A DNA stretch of 64,000 nucleotides from Yamagishiella unicocca (GCA_003116995.1 BDSL01000002.1:1200001-1264000); one strand, 5' to 3'; counted from the first letter of the stretch, positions 12,033 through 24,500 are shown. Numbers and translations are program-made. Notes: generated by a model from the sequence alone, not told the origin.

Positions 12033-12350
12033 GGCCACCATCCCCACCACCGTCACCACCACCGTCACCACCACCACCACCATCACCGTTACTTGCGGGG
12101 GCGACGCGACGTCAACGCTTCGCCGGAGCGCGCGGCGGTCGCGAGGGTGTGCGGCTGTGGGCTGGGAGGAGGGGCTTGGAAGTCGTGCGCACGCGCACGC
12201 GCGCCAAGGGGATTGTTGCGGCGTGTCTCCCTCCGGGCAGGCGCCCACCGGGTGTACGTACTAAATGTATGTACTGTTTCGGTTGAGCTCGACGTTCTAG
12301 TACGCTTTCCAGCTTCACAGGGATGCAGCCCCACTTTTCCGGGGGGGTGG
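12033..12350 (+). other. In-frame open extension after the ZIP stop, beginning with His codons
   Basis: After the TGA at 12030-12032 the same frame stays open for 106 codons to a TAA at 12351-12353. The first 20 or so codons are almost all CAC/CAT and CGT, giving a His/Arg-rich run that matches the metal-binding composition of the protein. It may be 3' UTR containing a CAC repeat, a readthrough extension, or a former C-terminus lost to a nonsense change. Confidence 0.45.
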
Positions 12351-12353
12351 TAA

Positions 12354-13862
12354 GGTCCCGTGCACACCGGCCCACCCCTACGGCTCTGTACTGGGGGCCG
12401 GGTGCGGGACAAGGTATGCCCACGCTCTTGGCGGGCCCTCGCGCAGCGCAAAGCAAGGGGGTGGGAAGATGCTGTGGCCCGAGGTGTACGTGGGCGATGC
12501 AGGGCAGGTCTGCTGTTTCGTGGTGACGCGGCGCGGTGAAGGTAGAGATGTAGCTGTACGCGTGCAGGGTTGGTCGCTGCGATCTCATTTGCTGCCGCTG
12601 GTGACAGGGTTGCTCGCGGGGTTACGTCGAGGTAGGGCAAGACCGGTGGATAAAGGCCATGTTGTTTTGTCCGCACCAACGTTAATGACAGGAAGCCTCC
12701 CGCCATCATTACGCGAGGCTTTACTCATGCCAAGCGCATTGCTCCGGCTGCTGCTGCCGCAGCCCAGCATTGTGATTTACAGTAAGCAGGTTTTTTGCTG
12801 GGTTGCTTTTGGTACAGTACTCGTACCGTTTTCTTCCGCTTGCAGGTGTGCAATTCTTCGTGAGGCCGGCCTGGCGTCTGGCAGGTGCGGCCCTGGAGGT
12901 ACGGCCGTCATTGGTTAGGTCTCGTATGACGGTATATGGGGCCCGATAACCGTGTGGACAGAGCCCATCCTATCATTAGACAACCACCGTGCGCGAAACG
13001 TGGCCATTGTTGGTTAAATTTCGTACGGTACGGGGGATACAAATAATACCCGTTTCGACAGAGCCCAGCCAAGCATTAGGGTGCGGGCCACGGTGTACCC
13101 CAGGAAAAGCCCTGTGGTAATTGAAAACACAGTGTAAGATGATGCTACTGCTCCAGCCCCGTTTCCAGCCCTATCTAACACGTTTGCCGAGGTGGTGGTG
13201 CTATAATATGAACAAGGAGGAGGCGCGTGCGATGCAGACGGCTTGGGACTTCGGCGTCACACCTAACATGGCGAAGTGAAAGGGTGCGGGCGCTGTGACG
13301 CTGGCCGCGTTCAGAGCAACCTTCACATCTTAAAATTCCTGCGCCTGGCGCGTTTCGCCCTTCTCTGGCAATTTTATACCACTTGACTGCCCGCGAACAG
13401 CCCGTCACGAGTAAAAATACAAGTCAAATGTCACATATACTTAGTCACGAACATAGCCACCCCCCATTCCACAGTCACTGACTTGATTGCGCCGGCTGGA
13501 ACTGCGGACGCACGGAGTCTCCCTCGCCGTCCCTCAGAAGCAGCCAAAGATACCCCGGGCGCTTCGTCCACACAGCTTTCCCTCCGTGTTCGGGGCACAG
13601 TACCAGCAGCTTTACTAATCGATGGCTTGGCCGGTCAACCGCGATACCATCAGGTCCGCAACTCCCCCGTCGGATGCCCTGTCGCCATCCACCAACCACA
13701 TGGTTCCGCCCCCCAGCCACATGCCGCCACGCAGCAGACGTTGCAAACCCGTGTGAACCCCCTCCGGTGCAGCACAGTCTTCCCCCCGCCCCTGCGCCAC
13801 CACACACGACCCCACTCCACCCTGTCTGCAGTACCCACCGCACCCTGGCCCTGGCCCCCAGA
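12354..13862. other. Convergent intergenic region / 3' UTRs
   Basis: This lies between the ZIP gene and the minus-strand proline-rich gene. No supported coding sequence. A duplicated phrase (tcgta..ggt..gggg...cgata/aata..cg.gtttcgacagagccca) around 12920-13090 suggests an old local duplication. TGTAA at 13134-13138 could end the ZIP transcript, which would give a 1.1-kb 3' UTR. Confidence 0.35.
13134..13138 (+). terminator. Putative poly(A) signal TGTAA for the ZIP gene
   Basis: Plus-strand TGTAA in the correct orientation downstream of the ZIP stop. No nearer copy was noticed. Confidence 0.3.
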
Positions 13863-16679
13863 TCACATCGTGCCGGGCAGCCTGAGCGCCGCCAGGACCA
13901 TCACTGCCGCTGCTGCACCGAGCAGGACACGCGCCAGGGAGGGCCTCGCGCCCGGCGCCGCCGCCCCCGGCGTCACCTCCTCGATGAACACCAGGTCGAT
14001 CACGTCGTCGAACTTTCCAGAGTCCAGCGGCACAGGCCCGCCGGGCTCCGAAGCCAGGCTGCCGGCCAGCATGCAGGCCTCTAAGCTGTCGGACGCAGCC
14101 GCGCACTCGGCCATGGCGGCGGCGGTGGCATTGAAGAGAGCGCTCCCCTGCGCCACCGGGGCATGACGCGGCGGCGGCACGATGGAGTGAGGTTCGGGTT
14201 GGGCCGAGCGCGAGGGCGGGGGAAAGAAAGCACAGAGGCTGATAGTCTTGGGCGCGAGTGTTTGAGGTGGCGGCGGAGGGGCGCAGGCGGGCACCGACTC
14301 ACCGCGCCAAAGATGGCCTCCCACACCAGCTCATCCCGCAGGCGACACATGCCGTACTCGGGCATCAGGTCCGGGTGCAGGGAGCAGCTGGGGTCGGCGG
14401 CGCAGTCGTCGGCTGTGGTGTAGTTGCAGGCGCTCTTGACGGTGTACACCAGCTCCGCGGTGGGGCACTCGCCAAACCACTCCTGCAGCCAGATGCCTGC
14501 GATGCGCGGGGGCTGGAAGCGTCAGGAGGACGGAGCCTCAATAGGCAACGGCGCTGGCGCTGGCGCTGGCGATGGGGGCACACCGAAGACTATGGTACCG
14601 TACCCGAACGGCGCTGGCGACGAGAGGAGCTGCGGCCGCGTGTCACTCCGCATCTAGGAGCCGCCAGACTCCCGGTGCAGTGCTGCTGCGGTTCCCTCAG
14701 CTGAGCACCCGCCCACCCGACCACGGGGTTCACCGCAGCACCCACCACTGCGCATCTGCGCGACCAGCTCGTCGTAGGCGTCCCGGTCCTCTACCCCTCC
14801 CGCCGGGCTGGGGGCGCACAGGTCCACCTCCTGCTCGTTGCGCGCCTCGAACCACCAGCAGCGCGCCCAGTCGCCGTCGGGCTGTCCGCACCAGTCGCTG
14901 TCGTCGGTCAGCTGCGGCCCAAGGAAAGGAAGCGCCCAGGGGAGGCAGGCGCAGGGTGGGCGGGTATTGCTGCACCCACTCGCAATCCGCCCTCACGCCC
15001 CCACGACAGCAGTATGTCGTTCTCGCAATCCGCCCTCACGCCCCCACGACAGCAGTATGTCGTATGTGAGGGGCGCCGGAAGCAGCAGGCAAACATCCGG
15101 CCCAGCCAACAACCAGTCAACCACGCACTGAGCCAAGGTATCTGGCTGGCTACCGACATCACCGATCGGCGGCTAACCTAATGGCCTCCACCGGGGAAGG
15201 CACCTAGCCAGCCCAGCCAACCCAGCCCGCCCAGCCCGCGCAGCCCGCCCAGCCCAGCCCAGCCACCCCTGCACCCACCACGCCGACTGTGTAGCAGCGG
15301 TCCCAGAAGGGCGTCATCGTGGTGTCGTCCCGGCAGTGCAGGTACGCCAGCAGGCGGGGAAGCAGGTAGTCAGCGGTGACGGCGCAGCGGCCCTGGTCCT
15401 CCTGCCAGCGGCAGTCGTACGGCAGGTGCCGGTAGGTGCCGCACCTGCACGGCCGGGTCCCAGGGCGGTTGGCGGCGGTTGGCGGCGGTTCACGGGTACC
15501 CAGTGAGGGCGCGCAGCTGCGGGCCGATCCCATCCCCCCCGTGGGGCCCACCCAGCCCACTCCGTGCCGCTGCGGCCCTCGACGAGGGCAGCCGGCGACC
15601 AGCCGCAGCCAGGGAACACGCAGGTGGGTGGGGGCCGCTGTTACCTCCCGGTGCGTTGTCGGCTGGGCACCAGGAGGGCCCGAGTGGAGCAGCGGCCCCG
15701 CAGCACCCCGAGGGGACCTTGTGGCGCCCGAAGCGTGCGCGGACCCAGAGGCCCATTTCGTGCGTGTACTCAGAGACCCAAACCCCTCCTAGTCGCACGA
15801 CGTCCCCGTGGCTTGCTCCGCCCCTGCCCCTGCCGCTGCCCCTGCCCTGGAATTCGGCCTCCTCCACCTGGATTGCTTCTTCTCGAAGCTGCACTGGTAG
15901 GCTGTCCACGCCGACTTGAGCAGCATGGTCTCAATGGGGTTCTCCGGTTCCGGGAAGTCGGGGTGCGCTAGCACGGTTGGGTTGAGGTAGCACCTGCCGG
16001 TCGGAGGGAGCACAGCGCTCTGCGGCGGTGGCGGCGGCGGTGGCGGCGGCGGTGGTGGCATGTTCGGCGGTGGCGGCGGTGGCGGCGGCGGCGGTGGTGG
16101 CATGTTCGGCGGTGGCGGAGGCGGCGGAGGGGGTGGCGGCGGTGATGGTGGCGGTGGCGCCGAAGAGCCAACACCACCCAGCTGTGCCAGCCGGCGGCGC
16201 TGGTTTGCGGTTCCATCCTGCTGCTCCTGCTGCTGCTGGTCTCCTTCCGTTGCATCTGCCGCTGCGCCTGTCGCTGCATCCGCCGTCGCGTCTGCCGCTG
16301 GGTCTGCCTGCCCACCTGTCGTTGTCGCGTCCTCCTGCGCCTGCTCCTCCGTCCCCGAGTCCGACTCCTCGTCCTCCGCAGGCGGCGGCAGAGGCTCGTA
16401 CAAGCACTGCGTGGCGTAGCTGGGCCGCGCGGGACTGATGAGCCGCCGGCGCCGGCCCGCGGCCCGCGGCGGGTACGGCGTCAAGGTGGCCGGAGACTGC
16501 GAAAAGTGCTCCGACAGCAAGCTCCGCAACTTGACGAGCGCGTCTCTATTGCGCTCGTGTAGCTGCCGGCGATGCACGACCACTGCCGGTTCGGCGCCAG
16601 CATGGTCACTAGTGCTGCCCGCTGTGCGTGGCGCCAGGCAGGCACAGCCCAGGGCGAGCAGCACCGTGAGACGCAGCAT
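13863..16679 (-). CDS. Secreted proline-rich, Cys-rich protein with hydrophobic C-terminus
   Basis: Exons (minus): 16679..15868, 15637..15552, 15444..15279, 14911..14746, 14496..14303, 14147..13863; about 570 aa. Seen: a signal peptide (MLRLTVLLALGCACLAP); a charged, Gln/Ala-rich region; a proline spacer of three long P-runs separated by NMP, as in volvocine hydroxyproline-rich wall glycoproteins; then a Cys/Trp-rich part with CVFPGCGW, GTYRHLPYDC, DRCYTV, DWCGQPDGDWARCWW, GECPTAEL and SACNYTTADDC; and finally a hydrophobic tail (LLGAAAAVMVLAALRL) after a short polar stretch, consistent with a GPI or membrane anchor. I do not recognise the Cys-rich family. The last four junctions are in phase. 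The first junction (15868 to 15637) is off by one phase, so a microexon, a missed site or an indel is possible there. Confidence 0.72.
14979..15064. repeat. 43-bp tandem duplication in an intron
   Basis: Two near-identical 43-bp copies (starts 14979 and 15022), differing at about one base, inside the intron between the exons at 14746-14911 and 15279-15444. Confidence 0.85.
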
Positions 16680-17050
16680 ATCAATAATTTTGAAAAGTAT
16701 ATCAATGGTGTAAACACTATCGCCTATGGGCCGCGGACGTGCTCGCGCCCTTCGACATGCTGCTCACAAACGTATCAAGGAGCTGTTTACCATGTATAAA
16801 GCCGTCAAATTACTGCATTTTTGTTAGTCCTTGGTCTTACAGACTGTTACAAAGGCGACCCAATATGTTCATACGGTTTAGTGCAAACCTGGATTGTATA
16901 TGTATCGGAAGTACTATTTTGTTTGCGTAAGTACTGGCCATCAGCTGAATTATAGTGATTTTACAGGCGGTATAGTATCCTGTCGGGTTGCGTGGGAACG
17001 GACCCGAAATGTTGGAAAAGGTCCACAGATTTACATAAGCGCATTATGTT
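16680..17050. promoter_or_regulatory. Short divergent promoter region
   Basis: These 371 nt separate the ATGs of the proline-rich gene (minus) and the prolyl-hydroxylase gene (plus). It is distinctly AT-richer than its surroundings. A TATAAA-like string at 16796-16801 is on the plus strand, about 250 nt before the hydroxylase ATG. Shared regulation is possible but not shown. Confidence 0.4.
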
Positions 17051-20000
17051 ATGGAGATCACCGTGATAATCAATGAAGCGGGAGATGGCGTGGAGGCTGT
17101 CGTGCTGCTGCCGCCCGGCATTTCATCCGCAGCAGACGTGGACGTCGAGGTCGTGGGCGATGACGCCTTGCTGGTGCAGAGCGCTGGCGGTGAGGCAGTA
17201 CAGGTGGCGCTCCCCTTGCCGATCGACCCAGACACGGGCAGAGTACGGTTCAAGAAGGCGACGGGCAAGCTGACGTTCACCGCGGCCGCCAGGGCCGGTG
17301 CAAAACGACCGGCAGCCGCTTGCAGCCCCCTCGAAGCCAATGGAACCACGACGGATGCTGGATCCGCCCCTCCGCCGGCAGCCGAAACCGGAACCTCGCC
17401 CGCCGAGACACGGACAGCGGATGGAGCCACACCTGCCTGCGCCACCGTCGTAGAACCAACCAGGCCTGCCGCGCCCTTGCAACCTGCAACTCCGCCCTCC
17501 GAGCCTGAGGCAGTCGACCAGGCCGGACCCCGCGCCAGACCCAGCCCAGCGGCCGACCCGGCGTCTGCATCCGTTTCTGCCAGCACCCGGGATGCTGGCT
17601 CCACCGCTCAGCCGTCGCCCTCCGTTGCAACGGCCAGCGGCACAAGCTGTACGGGTGCAGCCGCCGGTGCTGACGTGGCGGCGATGCCGGGTGCGTCCGG
17701 GGCCAGCAGTGAGGCGGCGGCGCCGCCGGTACGGCAACAGTACGCTGGAGACCTTCTGTCGGCATCTCCCAGCCGCGAGCCTCATGCCGCCGCGGCTGCG
17801 GCCCCTTGCGAGAAAGACACAGCCCCTACTGATTCCCCCGCTGCGGCCCCACACCTCACCCCACACAACAGTGGCGGCTCCACGGCCGCGGCTTCGGAGC
17901 GGTCGCCGCCGCCGCCACCACCACCACTCCACTCACCCGCCCGGTCGGCCTCCTCACCTTCCACCGCCACGGACGACGCGGATCTGTACGCGGAGTTCTA
18001 CTGCAACTCGCCGCCGGCGATGACCGCGCCGCAACGTACGGCATTCACGGCGGCGCCGTCGGCGCTGACGCCGTCCGACGCCCCGCGGGCCGCCGCCGCC
18101 GCCGCCGCCACAGCGACCGGCGAGGCGCGGACGGCGGCGCCGGCGGCGAACGGCGCACACTCACATCGCGACGAGACGGCAAAGGTCGACGACCGCGGCC
18201 TCAACGCCCCTGGCGCCGATGACGCCACGTCAGCGCCGGCGGCCCCGGCCGCCAACGCCGCCAAGGTCGCGGCGGCCTTCGAGCCCACCGGCGGTACCAG
18301 CAGCCGCGCCGCGGGCTTCTCCTTCACTGCGCCCGACCTGCCGCCGCCGCTGGCGCTGCCGCCGGGCCTGCCGCCCATCGCTGAGCCGATCGACTGCCGC
18401 TACCTGGCCGTGGCCAACGGCCTGCGTGTCAGTGCGCACGCCTCCACCGCCGCCATGGCGGAGCTGTTGGGCCTGCGGCAGCGCCCCTCCGACGCGGCGC
18501 AGCGGCGTAAGGCCCACAAGGTCGACCAGGTGCTGCAGCAGGTGGCTGACACGCTGGATGCGTACGGCTACGCCGTACTCGACAACTACATCTCGGAAGG
18601 TGCGAACCGTCGCCTCCCGCTCGCGCTCGCGCGCGCAGTTCCCTTGGCGGCTCACCGCAGCAGTAGCACCAGCGATCCGGCGTCACTGCCCGCCGCCCGT
18701 TCGGCACTTCGGCTGCTGTGCCACTTGGCGCGCGCAATCGCAAGATCCGTTCGCCGGCTGCCACGCTCGTGCCGACTCCCGCCCTCGCTCCCGCTCTCTC
18801 GCCCCCTTGGTCTCCTGGCTGTCGTCACGTCGCCCTGAACACCGCACGGCCAGCGCAACGCCCCGCCCCCGACCGCAGCGGTACCAACTGCCGCTGCCTC
18901 CGTCCCCTTCTCCCCTCTCCCCTCCCCTCCCTCGGCCCGCGCTGTCTGGGCGGCAGGCGCTATACACAGCGCGCGCAAGGAGCTGCAGGTGATGGAGCCG
19001 CACTACAGCCCGGGCATGATCTGGGTGGGAAAGGAGGCGGAGGCGGGCGCCCAGATCTCCGTGTCGTCGGTGCGTGGCGACATCGTGCTGTGGCTGGACG
19101 ACCAGGCGCTCAACGCCACAGCGTTCATCAAGGATGGCATGCGGAGGCCGTGCAGCTTCATGCAGCTGCAGCAGGTGTGTGCGCGCCACGGAGGAAGGGT
19201 GGGGGAAGGGGAGGGTTGAGAGGAAACCCGTAGGTCGGCAATTGGGAGATATGTAAAACCGACTAGAAGCATTTTGGGATAAGTTTGGGAAGTTTGGTTG
19301 GGATGGAGTGGAGGGCTTGGGGTGAAGTATGTGCGGTGGTGAGCGAAGCTGCCAGTGTGTTAGCGAGCACTGTGGAGGAGGGTGGGTGGGCAAGGGGCGA
19401 CTGCTGTGGGGGACAACACACTACACCACACACATCCGCAGAGCTGCCTAGGCGCGGCGGAGGCGGGGCGTGCATCGGGGTAGACTTCAGAAAAGAGGCG
19501 GCACTGACAACAGGAGGAAAGCCCTTGCTAGGAGAAAGGCAGGCGAACACGCACTTGAGCCCTCAGCAGAGTGGCATAGCGCGCCGGAGGGGCTGTCACC
19601 TGATACGCCTCCCCCTGATGGTGGGCCGTCGCCGCAGATGCTGGCGGACGTGGACGAGCTGGTGTTTGAGGGGCTGCGGCCCCGGCTGCCGTACCTGGCA
19701 GGGCTGCACCGCCGCAGTGATGCCATGATGGCGGTGTACCCGGTAAGTGGGCTTCCTGCTGGGCGGCGGAGGCGGGCGGGCGGCGGTGTAGATTGCACAA
19801 GTCCCTCCGCGGTTGCCACCGCCACCGCCGCCGCCACCACTACCACCACCAACAACAACCCGTCTCCTGACTGCTCTACTGTTGCTGCAGGGCAAGGGCG
19901 CCCGCTTCGCCAAGCACGTGGACAACACCACGATGGACGGCCGCCGCCTCACGGTGCTGACCTACCTCAACCCGGGCTGGCAGGAGAAGCAGGGCGGCGC

Positions 20001-21549
20001 GCTGAGGCTCTTCCCCGTGAGACAGGTGGGTGTGGACAGGAGGGTACACCGGGAAGCCGACCAAGGAGGAGAGGTGGGTGGGCCGCGGCGGCGGCGGGCT
20101 GTGACGGGTGGCGTCAGGCGCCAGGGTGTCAAGTAGCGTAGAGTTTCAGATGCACTGGCCTTCCATTGTTCCATACCTTCATCTACTGTTGATACGAAGC
20201 ACCGTGCCGCTTACACTTAAAACACCCAGATCAGGAGAACCCCAACATGCTGCCATGCTGCCATGCGTCGCTGCCGCCTCGGCGCGTCCTCGAACGTTGC
20301 CCTCGCCACATCTCTTGCGCAGGGCGCCGCCGGGGTGGTGGACGTGCTGCCGCTGTCTGGCCGCGTGGCGCTATTCCTGAGTGCCGAGGTGGCGCACGAG
20401 GTGATGCCGGCCTTCGCTCAACGACACGCGGTGACCCTCTGGTACTTCGACGCGGGAGAGCACGCGGCAGCGCTCACCGCCGCCAAGGTGGGCTGGGGCT
20501 GCACTGCCGGCCGTGAAGTAGCGTAGGTCCGTGGATCGATCCGCGCCGCCTCCTCGCGCTAATGTCTCGCTTCATCCATCGCCTTTGCCAGTCGCCACAC
20601 GAAAAGTTCGCCCCCACGCTCGTAACGTTTCTCCCGCCCGTGACGCTTTCCCCCTTTTGATGGTTGGCGGGGTTCAGCTCTACCCGACTTCACTGGTCCT
20701 CCACCCCGACCCGCATCCCGACCCGTCATATCCGCAGATCTTGCCCGGCGCCAGCAGCCGCCCCTCCGCCCAGGCGTCCGCGACGGCCCTGCTGCGGGAT
20801 CTGCTGGCGGATGAAGCCGCGTCCGGCATTCAGGCCACGACGGAAGGTGGGCGGCGGCGCCAGCCGCGCGTCAGCAGCTGGTTGCGCTACGGCGTGGTAG
20901 CGGCGCCTTGCGTGGGGCATCGGTGTGGGGGCAGAGAAGTGCCAGCGGGGGCTGAGTTGTGGAAGGGAGGGGGCACCGGGAGACTGCGTGTCGAGTTGCT
21001 GGGTGAGGTGCTTGCGAGGGAAAGGGTGGCCGTGGACTTCAATTCCTAGTCAGAGCGGCTTTCATGCCTACCTGTTGCGTCCGCAGGCCCCCTCCTCTCC
21101 CTCCCTCCAAGGCCCTCGCGCTCTCGAATCGTTTCCCCGCCTGTGCGGTAGATTGCCTAGCCTCAAACGCCTTCTCCCCCTCCGATTCCACACTGTTGTA
21201 GGCTGCGCGCAATTGGGAACTCGGGTTGCTGCGCTGGAGCTGGGGGCGCAGCAGCTGCTGGCGGCGGTCCTGGGACTGCCCAGCGCGACAGCGCTGGTCG
21301 AGACTATGCGGGTAGGTGGGGGAACCCTGAACGGCCCCGCCGAAGTTTGTGTGCATGATCCCTTAAGGGCCCTGCCCCAGCGTCCCTTGTTGCATGTACG
21401 GTCTCCTGTGCACACATGTGGTTGCACTGCTCCTCCTCCCCCCTGCGCAGAGCTTGACGCCCGACTCGTTGAGGCTGCGGCGCGAGGAGCTGCGCAACAT
21501 GGGTCTGGGGTCGCAGCATCACGCGCCCGACACGTCCGCACACTCATGA
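17051..21549 (+). CDS. EGLN/PHD-type 2OG-Fe(II) prolyl hydroxylase with N-terminal PIH1/CS-like domain
   Basis: Model: join(17051..18599, 18957..19174, 19638..19742, 19891..20025, 20323..20487, 20738..20846, 21202..21311, 21451..21549), 829 aa, all phases consistent. EGLN/PHD enzymes hydroxylate prolines using O2, Fe(II) and 2-oxoglutarate (HIF in animals, Skp1 in Dictyostelium). Seen: residues 1-80 resemble the CS-like half of PIH1 proteins (VVLLPPGISSAADVDVEV, a Leu-rich strand, then VRFKKATGKLTF); a 350-residue Ala/Pro/Ser-rich linker; then the catalytic core with the iron triad His633, Asp635 (KHVDN) and His694 (AHEVMP) and 2OG-binding Arg703 followed by VTLWYFDAGE, the typical EGLN ending. 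GGALRLFP also fits. A 105-residue helical C-terminal tail follows. I expect it in the cytosol or nucleus. The animal MYND finger is absent. Confidence 0.88.
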
Positions 21550-24500
21550 ACGCGGGAAGTGCCTGCGGCTGGTACCTGTCTGCACGAGGGGTGTGTGCAC
21601 AACGTGTAACGGGAAGCTATCGCATGCGAACTGGAGTACATCTTGTGGCGGATCGTTTTGGGGGCCACACCTGTCCCGGTATGTGCATTAAATGGCAGTC
21701 AGCAGGGTCAGGGATAATGGCAGCGCAAAAGCATCGGAAAATTTACGGAATATGTTACCCGTAAAAGATTATTTTATTTATTGGGTGCGCGGTAAACGCG
21801 CTCAAGATAAAGTAAATTGGACATTAAAGACACATTTGAAATGCCGTGGACTGGTATCGCGGTGCGAACCCGGTGCCTTCCGTTTGCACGATGGTGGGTC
21901 ACGGAAAGCTGGAGCTAACGCTCTAATGACAAGTGTTCTTTTCATCTGGTCTACATAGCTATTGACTGACGATCGAACAAAGCCAGCCGCTCTTGAACAA
22001 AGCCACAACGGCTGCTAACTTCAGTTACCATGGAGCACAGAAAGTGCGACAGCATGCGCTTGTCATGCATTTGCCCCTTGCAGTCTGGCCTTGGTGGAGT
22101 CTGCTCATGCATCTATTTTGCTGAATATGCGCCTTTCCGCGCGCCGAAACGAGTGCCCGACGGTTGGCGCACTTACAGTACTGACGGTTCTTCACAATCG
22201 CCAACCGCCATGTATATTTGCTACCTATTGCTATTGACACCACTCGTCACTCACCCAGCCGCTGCTGCACCTGCTACGCGCATCACAAGTCCACGGTTGC
22301 TGAACCGGCAGAAGTGGCGGGATCCATCTGAGGTGGCATCGCCTGCTTCTAACGGACGATGTTTGTGCACTTCTGCTCGTGCTGCTGTCCCGATGTTAGC
22401 GGCAAGGTTCAGAGTATGTCTCTGCATTCACTCCGTTGGGGCAGGATTGCTCGTCATGGCAGTATGCGCGTGCTTGAAGCATGGCCGCTGTTTATGTGTA
22501 ATGGGCCTGTTGCAACTTGCCAAAAACGAACAAGGGGGGAACTGCGCCTGCGGGGCTACCTGGGCAACGGCACCTCCTGCTTTCGACCCACCACTGGACA
22601 CGATGGTTCTACCTTCTGGTCTGGAACAAACTGTAACAGTTTGGACACGAGTGCGCTGCACTTTGAAAAGATATACACTCCGAAGAAACTCCCGTGCTGA
22701 ACACCTACAGGTGTATAGGCCAGCTTCAGCGTAATTTTGCGTGGAACCCACAGTTCTGCCTCAGCGAGACGGGAGCGTGAGCAGGGGTGAGCAGGGCATA
22801 CCACTGACACTCTGGCAGCCGTTGACTTGTCGTACATGATCGGTTTCAGTTGGCTGCAGTCGCCGCCGCTGGGGGGCGAACCATTCCAACCCTGCCCCTC
22901 ACCCCGTTCCACACATACCGCAGCCTGACGCAGAGCGTTGTGGCACCTGACGTAAGAAGCCCCGTCGCCGTGATTGGCGTGTAGAGAAAAACAGCACCGC
23001 GCCGCATGTGTATGTAAGCATCGTTCAAGGCATAGGGGCGTGAGGGAGATGAAGTGCCCTGCCTGGTTGCCAGGTCGTCCGTCATCGGGAACAGGAGCGA
23101 GCATCGCCCGATAGAAGGAGGTGAGGGATCCCGCCACTTCTGTCTGGCTGCTTACCGAGGTTCAGCAGGGTTCAGCAACCGTTAATTGGTGACGCATGAC
23201 AGCGCTGGACAGTAGCGATGGCTCTACCTTTAAAGGTCTGGAGCCCACTGTAACAAGTACAACAAAAAGTAGCGGCTAGGTCGCTTCGTCTGTCGCTCCT
23301 GGTTGCAAAAGGTTGCCCTTTATGCCTCTTGACCCTAACGTAACGTCGTCGACCCTTCAGCCCCGAGCAAGCCCTGCGGTCTTTGGGAAGTAATCGTATC
23401 ATTCGTTTAGGCTTGTCACGGCCCGCAGCATATCTGGCATGTTGTGGACACCAGGTGAAACGTCTTTGTGGATTGGACTGAATCGAAAGATAGGCAGGTT
23501 ACAAGGGCCCAATGGAATGCTTGTTTGCGCTGTACCAGTTGTCCAGCGGCTATCGGCTGTCCATTTGAACAAGCGCATGGACCATTCCATCTTCGGCGAT
23601 AGCGGTTGGTCTATCCGTATTCCACACAATCACCGTAACGCCTGTGGCCTCTCCGACAGTAGGACGCCTCTCGTCTATTCGTTTGCTGGCTTCCTTGCAT
23701 TCCAGGTTGCTGAGCGGACTTCTTTGCGCAGTTGCATGACCCAGCATGACCTTCATGTCGCCTTGCGCCGGCGCGAGCAAGTATCTGCGCCTCGTTTCGT
23801 CATCCGCATCCTTCACCTGGGATTAAATTCCCCGCACTCTATCAATCTAGATCCTCGCCGTCGACTCCGCAAGAAGATGGTCCCCTCATGTGTACTTTGC
23901 CAATGTACTTTGCCCCATCGCCCCCTGGTCCTACCCTATCCCATGCCCCCCCTTAATTCCTATCGTCCGTTGCAAGCGACGCGCAGCCGTTGGAGTTCGG
24001 TGCTTGGGATTTTGGTAAGGAGTTGTTGGGCCTGCCTACCTGGCTCTCCACCCCGTGAGCAGTTCTCGCTGGTCGTCTCCTGCAAGCTCCTTCGCCGGAC
24101 GGGTTCACATGGATTTCGATAGGTTTATGGCCCGTCATTTCCAGCGGCGTGTGTGCAGTACGCGCCCCGGTCCGTTTCACAACGGCATGGTAACCCTTTC
24201 ACCAGTCCATCACGACCCCATTGCTGGAAAATAAACCGCGGTTCTCTGTGTGTTGTGCTGTCGACGCGTCTGCCCTTGTCTGCTGGGCCCATGGGTCACG
24301 CAGGCACCGTGCTGTACATTATTTTTATTCTATGGCTTCAAGTATAAAATATTGAAAGCAGCAGCAATTATATCTGCGTCCGTATAGGGATGCCTTGAAC
24401 CGCAGCGTACGAACACACGTTATGCCCCCGCTTACGCCGTGTGAAGGCCACCTCAGCGGTAGCGTAAGCACTGTGAGCCGTCAATGCGTAATAGTATTTT

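Noticed and set aside
21830..21910. tRNA-like GGTGCGAACCC string
   Set aside because: No matching acceptor stem or cloverleaf could be folded by eye.
23439..24122. 227-codon plus-strand ORF
   Set aside because: No family resemblance, no splice partners, and composition like the non-coding surroundings.
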